Source of the DNA: JACVRW01 sp963803085
GTDB lineage: Bacteria; Actinomycetota; Thermoleophilia; Solirubrobacterales; Thermoleophilaceae
Assembly: GCA_963803085.1 (NCBI GenBank)
Contig: CAWDLE010000017.1
Coordinates: 186,001-250,000, forward strand
Length of the DNA stretch: 64,000 nt
Direction: 5' to 3'
Part shown: positions 33,785 through 43,069 of the stretch, one piece after another
Layout of the letters: every line of letters begins with the position of its first letter
Numbering within the stretch: the first letter of the stretch is position 1
Made by a program: the position numbers and the translations under genes
The notes under the pieces: generated by a model
What the model was told of the DNA's origin: nothing
Databases searched by the model: none
Seen by the model: the letters and a program-made list of their open reading frames with translations, nothing else

Positions 33785-35244
33785 GAGACCACCCGCACGT
33801 AGGGCCGCAGCCCGGACATCCCGCCCTCGCGCCCGAAGCCGCTCTCCTTGTAGCCACCGAACGCGGCCGTCGGGTCGAAGTGGTTGTAGGTGTTCTGCCA
33901 GACCACACCGGCCTGGAGCGCACTCGCGACCTCGAATGCCTTCGAGCCCTTATCGGTCCAGATGCCCGCTGCCAGGCCGTAGGGCGTCGAGTTCGCCTTC
34001 TCGATCGCCTCGGCCTGGGTGCGGAAGGTGAGCACCGACACCACCGGCCCGAAGATCTCCTCGGCAGCGATCCGGTGTGCGGGCGCGACGTCGGTGAACA
34101 GCGTGGGGGCGAACCAGAAGCCACGCGACGGCAGCTCGCAGCTCACGGTCCGGCGCACCGCGCCCTCCTCCTCGCCGCTCGCCACCAGCGCCTCGATCCG
34201 GTCGAGCTGCTCGCGTGAGTTGATGGCGCCCACGTCGGTGTTCTTGTCGAGCGGATCGCCCACGCGCAGGCGCGCCATGCGCGACCAGAGCTTCTCCACG
34301 ACCGTGTCGGCCACGCTCTCCTGGATCAGCAGCCGCGAGCCCGCGCAGCACACGTGGCCCTGGTTGAAGAAGATGCCCTGCACGATGCCCTCGACCGCCT
34401 GGTCGATCGCGGCGTCCTCGAACACGATGTTGGCCGACTTTCCGCCGAGCTCGAGCGTGAGCGAAATGCCGCGCCCGGCGAGCGCCGCCTGGATGTCCTT
34501 GCCCACGCCGGTCGAGCCCGTGAACGCGATCTTGTCGATGTCGGGCTCGCGCACGAGGGCCGCCCCCGCCACGCCGTCGCCCGGCACGATTGACACCACG
34601 CCGGGCGGCAGCTCCGCCTCCTGGAGGATCTCGGCGAGCAGCAGCGCGGTGAGCGGCGTTGTCTCGGCGGGTTTCAGCACCGCGGTGTTCCCCGCGGCGA
34701 GCGCCGGCGCCAGCTTCCAGGCCGCCATCAGGAGCGGGAAGTTCCACGGCACGATCTGCCCGGCCACGCCGAGCGGCTCCACGGCGCGGCCGCCCAGCGC
34801 GTAGGAGAGCTTGTCGGTCCAGCCCGCGTAGTGGAAGAAGTGCGCCGCGGCAAGCGGCACGTCCACGTCGCGCGACTCCCGGATCGGCTTGCCGCCGTCC
34901 ATCGACTCCACGATCGCCAGCTCCCGCGCCCGCTCCTGGATCAGGCGGGCGATCCGGTACAGGTACTTGCCGCGGTCGAGGCCGCTGAGAGCGGCCCAGC
35001 CCGGCTGGGCGGCGCGGGCCGACTCCACGGCGCGGCGAACGTCGCCCGCGCCGGCGAACGCGACCTCCGCCACCGTCTCCTCCGTGGCCGGATTCACGGT
35101 CGGGACGCGCGTGCCGTCGGTGGGGTCGCGGAAGTCGCCGTCGATGAAGAGCCCGTAGCTGTCGCGCAGCCGCACGTGCTCGGGCGACTCCGGCGCGGGC
35201 GCGTAGTCCCAGACGATGCTTGTGCGCTGCTCCTGCGTGGCCAC
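33781..35244 (-). CDS. aldehyde dehydrogenase
   Basis: 487 residues. NAD(P)-dependent oxidation of an aldehyde to its acid. Catalytic Cys is C299 in FNQGHVCCAGSRLL, general-base Glu in LELGGKSANIVF, nucleotide site FTGSTGVGKDI, and IVPWNFPLLMAAWKLAPALAAGN is intact. GTG at 35244 is supported by AAGGAG six bases upstream. It starts just after deoC on the same strand, so acetaldehyde released by DeoC is the likely substrate (inference). Confidence 0.94.
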   Translation of the reverse strand: MATQEQRTSIVWDYAPAPESPEHVRLRDSYGLFIDGDFRDPTDGTRVPTVNPATEETVAEVAFAGAGDVRRAVESARAAQPGWAALSGLDRGKYLYRIARLIQERARELAIVESMDGGKPIRESRDVDVPLAAAHFFHYAGWTDKLSYALGGRAVEPLGVAGQIVPWNFPLLMAAWKLAPALAAGNTAVLKPAETTPLTALLLAEILQEAELPPGVVSIVPGDGVAGAALVREPDIDKIAFTGSTGVGKDIQAALAGRGISLTLELGGKSANIVFEDAAIDQAVEGIVQGIFFNQGHVCCAGSRLLIQESVADTVVEKLWSRMARLRVGDPLDKNTDVGAINSREQLDRIEALVASGEEEGAVRRTVSCELPSRGFWFAPTLFTDVAPAHRIAAEEIFGPVVSVLTFRTQAEAIEKANSTPYGLAAGIWTDKGSKAFEVASALQAGVVWQNTYNHFDPTAAFGGYKESGFGREGGMSGLRPYVRVVS

Positions 35245-35246
35245 GG

Positions 35247-36134
35247 CTACTCCTTCGAGAAGTCCTCGGGTCGCGCGTAGCGCCCGGTCTGGGTCTTCTG
35301 GTACTGCATCAGCAGGTCGTTGAGGACCGACGAGGCGCCGATCCGGAAGCGATCGGGCGTTAGCCACTCGTCGCCAAGAGTCTCCTTCACGAGCACCAGC
35401 CGGTGCAACGCCGCCTTGCTGTTCGAGACGCCGCCGGCGCACTTCATCCCCACCACTCGGCCCGTGCGGTCCGCGTAGTCGCGGATCGCCTCGAGCATCA
35501 CGAGCGTCACGCCCGGCGTGGCGCCGCTGGCGGCCTTGCCCGTGGAGGTCTTGATGAAGTCGGCGCCCGCCTCCATGGCGAGCATCGAGGCATGCCGGAC
35601 GTGGTCGTAGGAGCCGAGCTCTGAGGTCTCGAGGATCACCTTCAGGTGGGCGTCACCGCACACGTCCTTCACCCGAACGATCTCCTCCATCACGCGCGCG
35701 TCGTCGCCCGCCAGGAAGGCCTCGCGCGAGATCACCATGTCGATCTCCTCGGCGCCCGCTGCCACGGCATCCTCGGTGTCGCGCAGCTTCACGTCCAGCG
35801 AGGCCTGCCCCGACGGGAAGGCCGTCGCCACCGACGCGGCGCGCACGCCGGTGCCGTCGAGCGCCTCGCGCGCGACTCCGACGAGCGAGGGGTAGACGCA
35901 GACCGCCGCCACGGATGGGATCTCCGGCATCGTGGGGGCCGGGCAGACCGCCTTGGCGCAGAGGTGGCGCACCTTGCCGGGCGTGTCAGAGCCCTCGAGC
36001 GTGGTGAGGTCGACCATGGAGACGGCAAGGCGGATGCCCTGCTGCTTTGCAGTGGTCTTGATGGAGCGCTTGCCGAGCGTGGCGGCGCGTTCCTCGATGC
36101 CGACGCGGTCGACGTGTGGAAGCCGACGGATCAC
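35247..36134 (-). CDS. deoC: deoxyribose-phosphate aldolase
   Basis: About 295 residues, the long form also found in animals. Splits 2-deoxyribose-5-phosphate into glyceraldehyde-3-phosphate and acetaldehyde. Motifs: LTTLEGSDTPGKV, CVYPSLV, VATAFPSGQ, EIDMVI, VILETSELG, the Schiff-base Lys in ADFIKTSTGKAASGAT and MKCAGGVSN. GTG at 36134 is preferred; it has no ribosome site but CATACT sits seven bases upstream, as in leaderless messages. An ATG at 36203 would run into the divergent deoB coding region. Confidence 0.93.
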   Translation of the reverse strand: MIRRLPHVDRVGIEERAATLGKRSIKTTAKQQGIRLAVSMVDLTTLEGSDTPGKVRHLCAKAVCPAPTMPEIPSVAAVCVYPSLVGVAREALDGTGVRAASVATAFPSGQASLDVKLRDTEDAVAAGAEEIDMVISREAFLAGDDARVMEEIVRVKDVCGDAHLKVILETSELGSYDHVRHASMLAMEAGADFIKTSTGKAASGATPGVTLVMLEAIRDYADRTGRVVGMKCAGGVSNSKAALHRLVLVKETLGDEWLTPDRFRIGASSVLNDLLMQYQKTQTGRYARPEDFSKE

Positions 36135-36140
36135 CCCTTG

Positions 36141-36169
36141 AGTATGGCGAAGCCGCGCATCGACATAAT
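36141..36169. promoter_or_regulatory. back-to-back leaderless promoter elements of deoC and deoB
   Basis: On the minus strand CATACT (36146-36141) lies 6 bases before the deoC GTG; on the plus strand CATAAT (36164-36169) lies 8 bases before the deoB ATG. Neither gene has a ribosome-binding site. Both patterns fit transcripts that begin at or next to the start codon. No convincing -35 boxes. Confidence 0.45.
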
Positions 36170-36177
36170 CGCGCGCA

Positions 36178-37326
36178 ATGCCCCGTGCGGCCGTGATCGT
36201 CATGGATGCCTGTGGAGTCGGCGCTCTGCCGGACGCCGACGCCTATGGAGACGCGGGTTCGAACACGCTCGGCCACCTCGCAGAACGAGTCGGCGGGCTC
36301 GATCTCCCCACGCTCGGGATGCTCGGGCTCGGCTCGATCATTCCGATCGAGGGCGTGCCGCCGGCCGCCGATCCGGTGGTCCATGGGCGGCTCCATCCGC
36401 TCGGCCCGGGCAAGGAGTCCACCACCGGCCACTGGGAGATGATGGGGGTGGTGCCGCAGCATCCGCTGCCCACCTATCCGGAGGGCTTTCCACCGGACGT
36501 GATCGAGCGGCTCGAAGAGGCCACCGGGCTGCGCTTCTGCTGCAACCGGCCCTACAGCGGCACCGAGGTGATCGAGGACTTCGGCGAGCACCACCTCGCC
36601 ACGGGTGAGGTGATCCTCTACACCTCGGCCGACTCCGTGCTCCAGCTCGCCGCGCACGTGGACGTGCTTTCCGAGCCGGACCTGCTCGTGGCCTGCGAGC
36701 GGGCGCGCGAGGTGATGACCGGAGAGCACGCCGTGGGCCGCGTGATCGCGCGCCCGTTCGACGGAAAGCCGGGCAGCTTCCACCGCCGCGAGGGACGGCG
36801 CGACTTCGCGGCGCCCCCGCCCGGGCGCTCGTACCTGGATGAGCTCCAGGACGCCGGGCTGCCCGTTCACGCGGTGGGAAAGATCCGCGACCTGTTCGCC
36901 GGCGTCGGCATCAGCGAGAAGCACGAGGGCGCCACGAACGCCAAGGGGATCGTGTCGACGACGCGACTGCTCGAGGAGCTGGACTCCGGCCTGATCTTCG
37001 TGAACCTCGTGGAGACCGACCAGGTCTACGGGCACCGCCACGACGTGGAGGGCTTCCACCAGGCGCTGAGGGAGATCGACGCCGCGGTGGCCCACTGGCT
37101 CGAGCTGCTGCGCGAGGACGACCTGCTGATCCTCACGGCCGACCACGGCGTGGACCCGAACGTCGATCACACGGACCACACGCGCGAGTACGCGCCGCTG
37201 CTGGCGCGCTTCGCCGGCAACGACGGCCGCCGCCACGACGGCCCGCTCGCCGACGTGGGCGCAAGCGTGCTCCGCTGGCTCACCGGCCGCGACGCTCCCG
37301 AGCTCCCAGGCGAGCCGTTCGTCTAA
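36178..37326 (+). CDS. deoB: phosphopentomutase
   Basis: 382 residues, alkaline-phosphatase-superfamily metalloenzyme that converts (deoxy)ribose-1-phosphate to the 5-phosphate, feeding DeoC. First metal site VIVMDACGVGALPDADAYGD, STTGHWEMMG, then NLVETDQVYGHRHDVEGF and the final metal ligands LTADHGVDP and TDHTREYAPLL. Length fits DeoB, not the cofactor-independent phosphoglycerate mutase. Divergent from deoC. Confidence 0.95.
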   Translation: MPRAAVIVMDACGVGALPDADAYGDAGSNTLGHLAERVGGLDLPTLGMLGLGSIIPIEGVPPAADPVVHGRLHPLGPGKESTTGHWEMMGVVPQHPLPTYPEGFPPDVIERLEEATGLRFCCNRPYSGTEVIEDFGEHHLATGEVILYTSADSVLQLAAHVDVLSEPDLLVACERAREVMTGEHAVGRVIARPFDGKPGSFHRREGRRDFAAPPPGRSYLDELQDAGLPVHAVGKIRDLFAGVGISEKHEGATNAKGIVSTTRLLEELDSGLIFVNLVETDQVYGHRHDVEGFHQALREIDAAVAHWLELLREDDLLILTADHGVDPNVDHTDHTREYAPLLARFAGNDGRRHDGPLADVGASVLRWLTGRDAPELPGEPFV

Positions 37327-37387
37327 CTCTGCGGCGGCGGGTCTGACGGGCTGGCGAGGGGGGGTCCGCGTGTAGTCTCGGAACTCA

Positions 37388-38929
37388 GTGGAGCGCAAGT
37401 GGTGGACCCTGCTCGCGAGCTGCATCGCGATCTTCATGCTGCTGCTCGACGTGACGATCGTGAACGTCGCGCTGCCGTCGATCGAGCGCGGCCTCGGCGC
37501 CGACTTCAGCGACCTCCAGTGGGTGATCGACGCCTACGCGCTGACCCTCGCGGGCTTGGTGCTGGCGGCGGGGTCGCTGGCCGACATGGTCGGCCGCAGG
37601 CTCGTCTTCATGCTCGGGCTGGCGATCTTCACCGCTTCGTCGCTGGCCTGCGGGCTGGCTCCCGACCCGCTCTTCCTGAACGTCTCGCGCGCGGCGCAGG
37701 GGAGCGGCGCGGCGATGATGTTCGGCACCTCGCTGGCGCTGATCGCGCAGGAGTTCCAGGGTCGCGAGCGCGGGACCGCGCTCGGCGTTTGGGGCGCGAC
37801 CACGGCCGCCGCGGTCTCGACCGGGCCGCTCGTGGGCGGCGCGCTTGTGGACGCGCTGTCGTGGCGCTGGATTTTCCTCGTGAACGTGCCGATCGGCCTG
37901 GCCGCGCTCGTGGTCGCGCGGCTGCGGTTGCGCGAGTCGCGCGACCCGGCCGCCTCCGGCGTCGACCTCCGCGGCGTGGCGCTGCTGTGCCCTGCGCTCT
38001 TCCTGCTCGTCTACGCGCTGATCCGCGGCAACGAGGAGGGCTGGGGGAGCGCCCTTATCATCAGCTGCTTCGCGGCCTCCGCACTGCTGCTCGTGCTGTT
38101 TGTGGTGGTGGAGCGCCGCGCCGCCCACCCGCTGCTCGATCTCTCGCTGTTCCGCAAGCCGGCCTTCACGGGCGCCACGATCGTTGGCTTCGCGCTGTCG
38201 GCGTCGATCTTCTCGATGTTCCTCTACATCACGCTCTTCTTCCAGAATGTGCTGGGCTTCTCGCCGTTCGAGGCGGGGCTCCGGTCGCTGCCGGTCACCG
38301 GGCTGCTGCTGTTCGTCGCGCCGCTGAGCGGCCGGCTGACGGCGCTCGTGCCGGTGCGGCTGCTGCTCGGGACGGGGCTCGCGTTCGTGACGGTCGGGCT
38401 GCTGCTGATGGGGAACCTGTCCGACTCGTCCGGGTGGACCGCGCTGCTGCCCGGCCAGATCCTGGCCGGCATCGGGATAGGCCTCGCCACCCCCGCGCTG
38501 GCCTCGACCGCCGTCGGCGTGGTCGCCCCGCAGCTGAGCGGCATGGGGTCGGGCGCGAACAACACGGCTCGCCAGCTCGGGCTCGCCACCGGGATCGCCG
38601 GCCTCGGCTCGATCTTCCAGTCGAAGATCGAGTCGACGCTCACCCCGCTGGTCGCGGGCATGCCCGCGTCGTCGCACGTCCACGAGCTTGCGCGGGCTGT
38701 GGCGTCGGGCGGGACCGGGCGCGCCTTGCAGGCGGTGCCGCCCGCCGACCACGACAAGGTGGCGGACGCCGCGCACCACGCGTTCGTGACGGGCTTCAAC
38801 ACGATCGCGCTCGTGAGCGTCGCCGTGGCGGCGGTGGGCTCCGTGGCGGGGTATGCGCTGGTGCGGTCGCGGGACTTCGTGGCCGGCGGCGGCCCGGCGG
38901 CGGCTCCGCCGGAGCTGGCGCGGTCGTAG
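37388..38929 (+). CDS. MFS transporter, DHA2 (EmrB/QacA) family
   Basis: 513 residues, about 14 helices, with MLLLDVTIVNVALPSIERGL, GSLADMVGRRLVFMLG (motif A) and GPLVGGALVDALSWRWIFLVNVP (motif C region). Second DHA2 exporter of the window; the two share layout but differ in sequence, so they are not a recent duplication. GTG start, with TAGTCT nine bases upstream and no ribosome site. Confidence 0.92.
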   Translation: MERKWWTLLASCIAIFMLLLDVTIVNVALPSIERGLGADFSDLQWVIDAYALTLAGLVLAAGSLADMVGRRLVFMLGLAIFTASSLACGLAPDPLFLNVSRAAQGSGAAMMFGTSLALIAQEFQGRERGTALGVWGATTAAAVSTGPLVGGALVDALSWRWIFLVNVPIGLAALVVARLRLRESRDPAASGVDLRGVALLCPALFLLVYALIRGNEEGWGSALIISCFAASALLLVLFVVVERRAAHPLLDLSLFRKPAFTGATIVGFALSASIFSMFLYITLFFQNVLGFSPFEAGLRSLPVTGLLLFVAPLSGRLTALVPVRLLLGTGLAFVTVGLLLMGNLSDSSGWTALLPGQILAGIGIGLATPALASTAVGVVAPQLSGMGSGANNTARQLGLATGIAGLGSIFQSKIESTLTPLVAGMPASSHVHELARAVASGGTGRALQAVPPADHDKVADAAHHAFVTGFNTIALVSVAVAAVGSVAGYALVRSRDFVAGGGPAAAPPELARS

Positions 38930-38953
38930 GCGGCGGCGCGGGCGTCGGCAGCC

Positions 38954-39626
38954 CTAGCCGCCGGCCACCGCCGCCATGAAGCGCTCGAGCTTGTCCGGAT
39001 CGAGGTCGTAGCCCTCGCCACGTACGGATCCCGGAGCAGAGGTCGAGCGCGAACGGGCCCACCGTGTCGATCGCCTCGCGCGCGTTCTCGGGGTTGAGGC
39101 CGCCCGCCAGCCACACCGGCACGTCCACGCGCTCGACGATCTGGCGGCTCAGTGCCCAGTCGTGGCGCCGGCCGGTCCCGCCGAGCTCCTTCACCTCGAG
39201 GCTCGGGTTGCCGGAGTCGAGCAGGATGGCGTCCACGTCCGGCGCCACCGCGGCCGCCTCCTCCACCGACTCGGGGCCGGTCACGTGAATCACCTGCACG
39301 AGCTTGATCCCGGGCATCGCGCGGCGCAGCTCGGCGTGGGCGCCGGCCGGCAGCTCATCCACGAGCTGGAGGGTGCGCGCCTTCACGAGCCGGTTCTGCT
39401 CCACCAGCTCCTCGACGGTCTGGAGCGGCGTGAGCAGGAACGCGTCGATGCCGGGCGGCACCTCGGCCGCGATCTCGGCCGCCCTCTCGTTGGAGATCGG
39501 CCCCGGCCCGCTCGGCATGGGCGACACCAGGCCGACCGCCGACGCGCCGGCCTCGATCGCCATCCACACCTCGTCGATGCTCTTCATGCAGCAGACCTTC
39601 ACGCGGGTGTGGGCGGGCGGCTTCAT
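38954..39626 (-). pseudogene. TrpF-like (phosphoribosylanthranilate isomerase family) protein, frame disrupted near the C-terminus
   Basis: TIM-barrel protein beginning RVKVCCMKSIDEVWMAIEAGASAVGLV, with DAILLDSG, VPVWLAGGLNPENAREAI and ALDLCSGIRT at the positions of the TrpF phosphate-binding loops. After SGIRT one extra base near 39020 shifts the frame; in the next frame the expected end GEGYDLDPDKLERFMAAVAGG and a stop appear. Removing that base gives 223 residues and a length divisible by three. KVCC replaces the usual KICG, and no trp genes are near, so it may be a TrpF relative with another role. Confidence 0.78.
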
Positions 39627-39654
39627 CGGCCGCTGACAATCTAGCCTCCGACCG

Positions 39655-40239
39655 GTGCAGCGAGTCTGTGTCTTCTGCGGAGCGAGCCCGGGCGCCCGGC
39701 CGGAGTACGCCGAGGCCACCGTCGAGCTCGCCCGGATGCTTGTGGCCGAAGGGATCGGCGTCGTGTACGGCGGTGGCGGCGTGGGCCTGATGGGTGTGCT
39801 CGCCGACGCAGTGCTCGCCGAGGGTGGCGAGATCATCGGCGTGATCCCGCGGGCGCTCGTGGATCGGGAGATCGCCCACCGCGACGTGACTGACATGCGC
39901 GTGGTCGGCTCCATGCACGAGCGCAAGGCGCTGATGGCGGAGCTGTCGGACGCGTTCGTCGCGCTCCCCGGCGGGATCGGGACGCTCGAGGAGCTGTTCG
40001 AGGTCTACACGTGGGCGCAGCTCGGGCTTCACAACAAGCCGTGCGCCATCCTCAACGTGGCGGGATATTTCGACGGCATCGCCGCCTTCCTTGGCCACGC
40101 CGTCGAGGAGCGCTTTCTGCGGGTCGAGCACCTCGAGGTCCTGATGGTCGAGGACGAACCGGCCCCGCTCGTCGAGCGCCTGCGCGAGTACGAGCCGGAC
40201 TCGCTGCTGCCCAAGTGGATCGACCGCGGGGAGACGTAG
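39655..40239 (+). CDS. LOG family protein (nucleoside 5'-monophosphate phosphoribohydrolase type)
   Basis: 194 residues, TIGR00730 type. Rossmann-like fold with the diagnostic VYGGGGVGLMGVLADA and PGGIGTLEELFE, the latter holding the catalytic Glu and Arg environment (MHERKALM). Family members release ribose-5-phosphate from AMP or cytokinin nucleotides. GTG start. Confidence 0.92.
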   Translation: MQRVCVFCGASPGARPEYAEATVELARMLVAEGIGVVYGGGGVGLMGVLADAVLAEGGEIIGVIPRALVDREIAHRDVTDMRVVGSMHERKALMAELSDAFVALPGGIGTLEELFEVYTWAQLGLHNKPCAILNVAGYFDGIAAFLGHAVEERFLRVEHLEVLMVEDEPAPLVERLREYEPDSLLPKWIDRGET

Positions 40240-40322
40240 GTGCGTCCAAGTGGGCGGCTGGAGGCCGCCTCTGCGATCAGATCGCGGGCATGGATGCCCG
40301 CGGAGCTAATCTCTCGCTCTCG

Positions 40323-40853
40323 ATGGCCGATCCCAACGTCGGAGAGATCCTCGTCCAGCCCGACGAGCTCGCGCACCGCGTGAGCGAGCTCGCCGAGCAG
40401 ATCTCCAACGACTACGCAGGCAAGGACGTGCTCCTGATCGGCGTGCTGAAGGGCGCGGTGTTCTTCCTCGCGGACCTCATGCGCAAGATCGACGTGGACT
40501 GCGAGGTCGACTTCATGGCGGTCTCCTCGTACGGCTCCTCGACGGACTCCTCAGGCGTCGTGCGCATCCTCAAGGACCTCGACGCGTCGATCGAGGGCCG
40601 GCACGTTCTGATCGTCGAGGACATCGTCGACTCGGGCCTCACGCTCTCCTATCTGTTCCGAATGCTGGGCGGCCGCGGACCAGCCTCGCTGGAGGTATGC
40701 GCCCTGCTCACGAAGCCCGAGAGGCGAGAGGTGGACATGCCGATTCGGTACGTCGGCTTCGAGATCCCGAACAAGTTCGCCATCGGCTACGGGTTGGATC
40801 ACGCGGAGCGTTACCGGAACCTGCCCTACGTCGCGGTGCTGAACGAGCCCTGA
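40323..40853 (+). CDS. hpt: hypoxanthine phosphoribosyltransferase
   Basis: 176 residues. Salvages hypoxanthine/guanine to IMP/GMP. PRPP motif HVLIVEDIVDSGLTLSYL, the flexible loop VSSYGSSTDSSG and the base-binding PNKFAIGYGLDHAERYRNLPYV are intact. An in-frame ATG lies 33 bases further upstream; 40323 gives the normal length. Followed closely by ftsH, as in other actinobacteria. Confidence 0.94.
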   Translation: MADPNVGEILVQPDELAHRVSELAEQISNDYAGKDVLLIGVLKGAVFFLADLMRKIDVDCEVDFMAVSSYGSSTDSSGVVRILKDLDASIEGRHVLIVEDIVDSGLTLSYLFRMLGGRGPASLEVCALLTKPERREVDMPIRYVGFEIPNKFAIGYGLDHAERYRNLPYVAVLNEP

Positions 40854-40940
40854 CAGCCCGATTTCAGGCGCGCAAAAGGGGAATTAGGTTGATACCCCAC
40901 TGCTACGCTTGCGTTTCACCCAACGTAGGTTCTTTGGCTC

Positions 40941-42905
40941 GTGAGCAGATTCTTCAAGAGCGCCGCATTCCCCATTCTCATAGTCGTCGTACTCGCCTTC
41001 TTCGCTCAGAAGCTGATCAGCCCCAGCGATAAGACGCCCACGCCGGCCTACTCGCAGTTCCTGCAGCAGGTCGACAACGGCCAGGTGAAGAGCGCCACGC
41101 TCTCGACCAAGAACAACCGGGTCGAGGTGGAGCTGAAGAGCGGCACGAAGTACCAGACCGCCTATCCGGACAACACCGAGCAGAACCTGGTCAACCAGCT
41201 CCGGGACGAGAACGTCAAGGTCGACGTGAAGCCGAAGGGCGGCTCGGGGTGGATCACGGCCCTCACGTACATCCTTCCGTTCGTGATCTTCCTGCTCTTC
41301 TGGCTGTTCATCATCAACCAGATGCAGGGCGGCGGCTCGAAGGTCATGTCCTTCGGGAAGTCGCGCGCGAAGCGGATGTCCGTGGACGCGCCGAAGATCA
41401 CCTTCCGCGACGTGGCCGGTGTGGACGAGGCGGTGGAGGAGCTCCACGAGATCAAGGAGTTCCTCGAGAACCCGAAGAAGTTCCAGGCGCTCGGAGCGCG
41501 CATCCCCAAGGGCGTGCTGCTCTACGGCCCGCCTGGCACCGGCAAGACGCTGCTGGCGCGCGCCGTGGCGGGCGAGGCAGGGGTTCCCTTCTTCTCGATC
41601 TCCGGCTCGGACTTCGTCGAGATGTTCGTGGGCGTGGGCGCCTCGCGCGTGCGTGACCTCTTCGAGCAGGCCAAGCAGAACTCGCCCTGCATCATCTTCA
41701 TGGACGAGATCGACGCCGTCGGTCGTCACCGCGGCGCCGGCCTCGGCGGCGGTCATGACGAGCGGGAGCAGACGCTGAACCAGCTGCTCGTCGAGATGGA
41801 CGGCTTCGAGATGAAGGACAACATCATCCTCATCGCGGCCACGAACCGCCCCGACATCCTCGACCCGGCGCTGCTGCGCCCGGGCCGCTTCGACCGCCAG
41901 ATCGTTGTCGACCGCCCCGACCGCAAGGGCCGCCAGAAGATCCTCGAGGTGCACACGCGCGGCAAGCCGCTCGCGAAGGCGATCGACCTCGACGTGCTCG
42001 CCGGCCAGACCCCCGGCTTCACCGGCGCGGACCTCCAGAACCTCGTGAACGAGGCGGCGCTGCTGGCCGCCCGCCAGGGCAAGCGCGAGATCGACCACCT
42101 CCAGTTGGAGGAGGGGATCATGCGCGTGATCGCGGGTCCGGAGAAGAAGACCCGCGTGATGTCCGAGAAGGAGCGCCGCGTCACCGCCTTCCACGAGATG
42201 GGCCACGCGCTGGTCGCCCACTATCTCGACAACACCGACCCGGTGCACAAGATCTCCGTGGTCTCGCGCGGCCAGGCGCTCGGCTACACGATCTCGCTGC
42301 CGACCGAGGACAAGTTCCTCACGACGCGTGCGGAGCTGTCGGACACGATGGCGATGACGCTCGGGGGCCGCGCAGCCGAGGAGCTCGTTTTCGGCGAGGT
42401 CACGACGGGAGCGTCGAACGACCTCGAGAAGGTCACGGCCACCGCGAAGCAGATGGTGATGCGCTTCGGGATGTCGGAGAAGCTCGGCCCGCGCGTGTTC
42501 GGCCACGACCACGGACAGCCGTTCCTCGGCCGCGAGTTCAGCTCAGAGCCGGACTACTCCGACGACGTCGCCCGCGAGATCGACGACGAGATCCGCCGCA
42601 TCGTCGAGGAGGCGCACCAGCTGGCGCGCCAGGTACTCGACAACCATCGCGAGTCGCTCGACCTCACCTCCGAAATCCTGCTGCGCCGTGAGACGATCGA
42701 GCGCGAGCAGTTCATCGATCTGCTGGAGGGCAAGTCCGAGCAAGAGGTCTTCGGAGCCGACGAGACGCCGATCCCGGCGATCCCGCCACCGACGCCCGAG
42801 GCGCCGGAGCGGAAGCCCGAGCGGGCGCCGAAGACGCTGCCACGCCCAGGCCTCGCCGGCGGGACCGCCGAGATGCGCAGCGACCCTCCGCCGGAAAAGC
42901 CCTAG
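40941..42905 (+). CDS. ftsH: ATP-dependent zinc metalloprotease FtsH
   Basis: 654 residues. Two transmembrane helices (about 8-25 and 104-124) flank a small external domain; then the AAA module with Walker A GPPGTGKT (196-203), Walker B IIFMDEIDAVG and second-region-of-homology ATNRPDILDPALLRPGRFDRQ; then the protease domain with zinc site H418-E-M-G-H422 (Met where Ala is usual). Degrades misassembled membrane proteins. The Pro/Glu-rich C-terminal tail is typical of actinobacterial FtsH. GTG start, no clear ribosome site. Confidence 0.96.
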   Translation: MSRFFKSAAFPILIVVVLAFFAQKLISPSDKTPTPAYSQFLQQVDNGQVKSATLSTKNNRVEVELKSGTKYQTAYPDNTEQNLVNQLRDENVKVDVKPKGGSGWITALTYILPFVIFLLFWLFIINQMQGGGSKVMSFGKSRAKRMSVDAPKITFRDVAGVDEAVEELHEIKEFLENPKKFQALGARIPKGVLLYGPPGTGKTLLARAVAGEAGVPFFSISGSDFVEMFVGVGASRVRDLFEQAKQNSPCIIFMDEIDAVGRHRGAGLGGGHDEREQTLNQLLVEMDGFEMKDNIILIAATNRPDILDPALLRPGRFDRQIVVDRPDRKGRQKILEVHTRGKPLAKAIDLDVLAGQTPGFTGADLQNLVNEAALLAARQGKREIDHLQLEEGIMRVIAGPEKKTRVMSEKERRVTAFHEMGHALVAHYLDNTDPVHKISVVSRGQALGYTISLPTEDKFLTTRAELSDTMAMTLGGRAAEELVFGEVTTGASNDLEKVTATAKQMVMRFGMSEKLGPRVFGHDHGQPFLGREFSSEPDYSDDVAREIDDEIRRIVEEAHQLARQVLDNHRESLDLTSEILLRRETIEREQFIDLLEGKSEQEVFGADETPIPAIPPPTPEAPERKPERAPKTLPRPGLAGGTAEMRSDPPPEKP

Positions 42906-43069
42906 GGCGTAGGGCTCTTACGCCGCTGGCGGGCGGCGCCGTGCCGCATCGCCTTCCCGCAGACCTGCTCGCCCGCTTCGCGCGGCTCGTTCGCTCGCCG
43001 CAAGCGGCTCGCTCTGACACGGTCTGCGTCCAGGGATGCCGCCCGGCGCCGCCCGTCGCAGCGCCGCTA

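Noticed and set aside
40884..42512. 542-residue minus-strand frame
   Set aside because: Antisense to ftsH, whose AAA and protease motifs are all intact.
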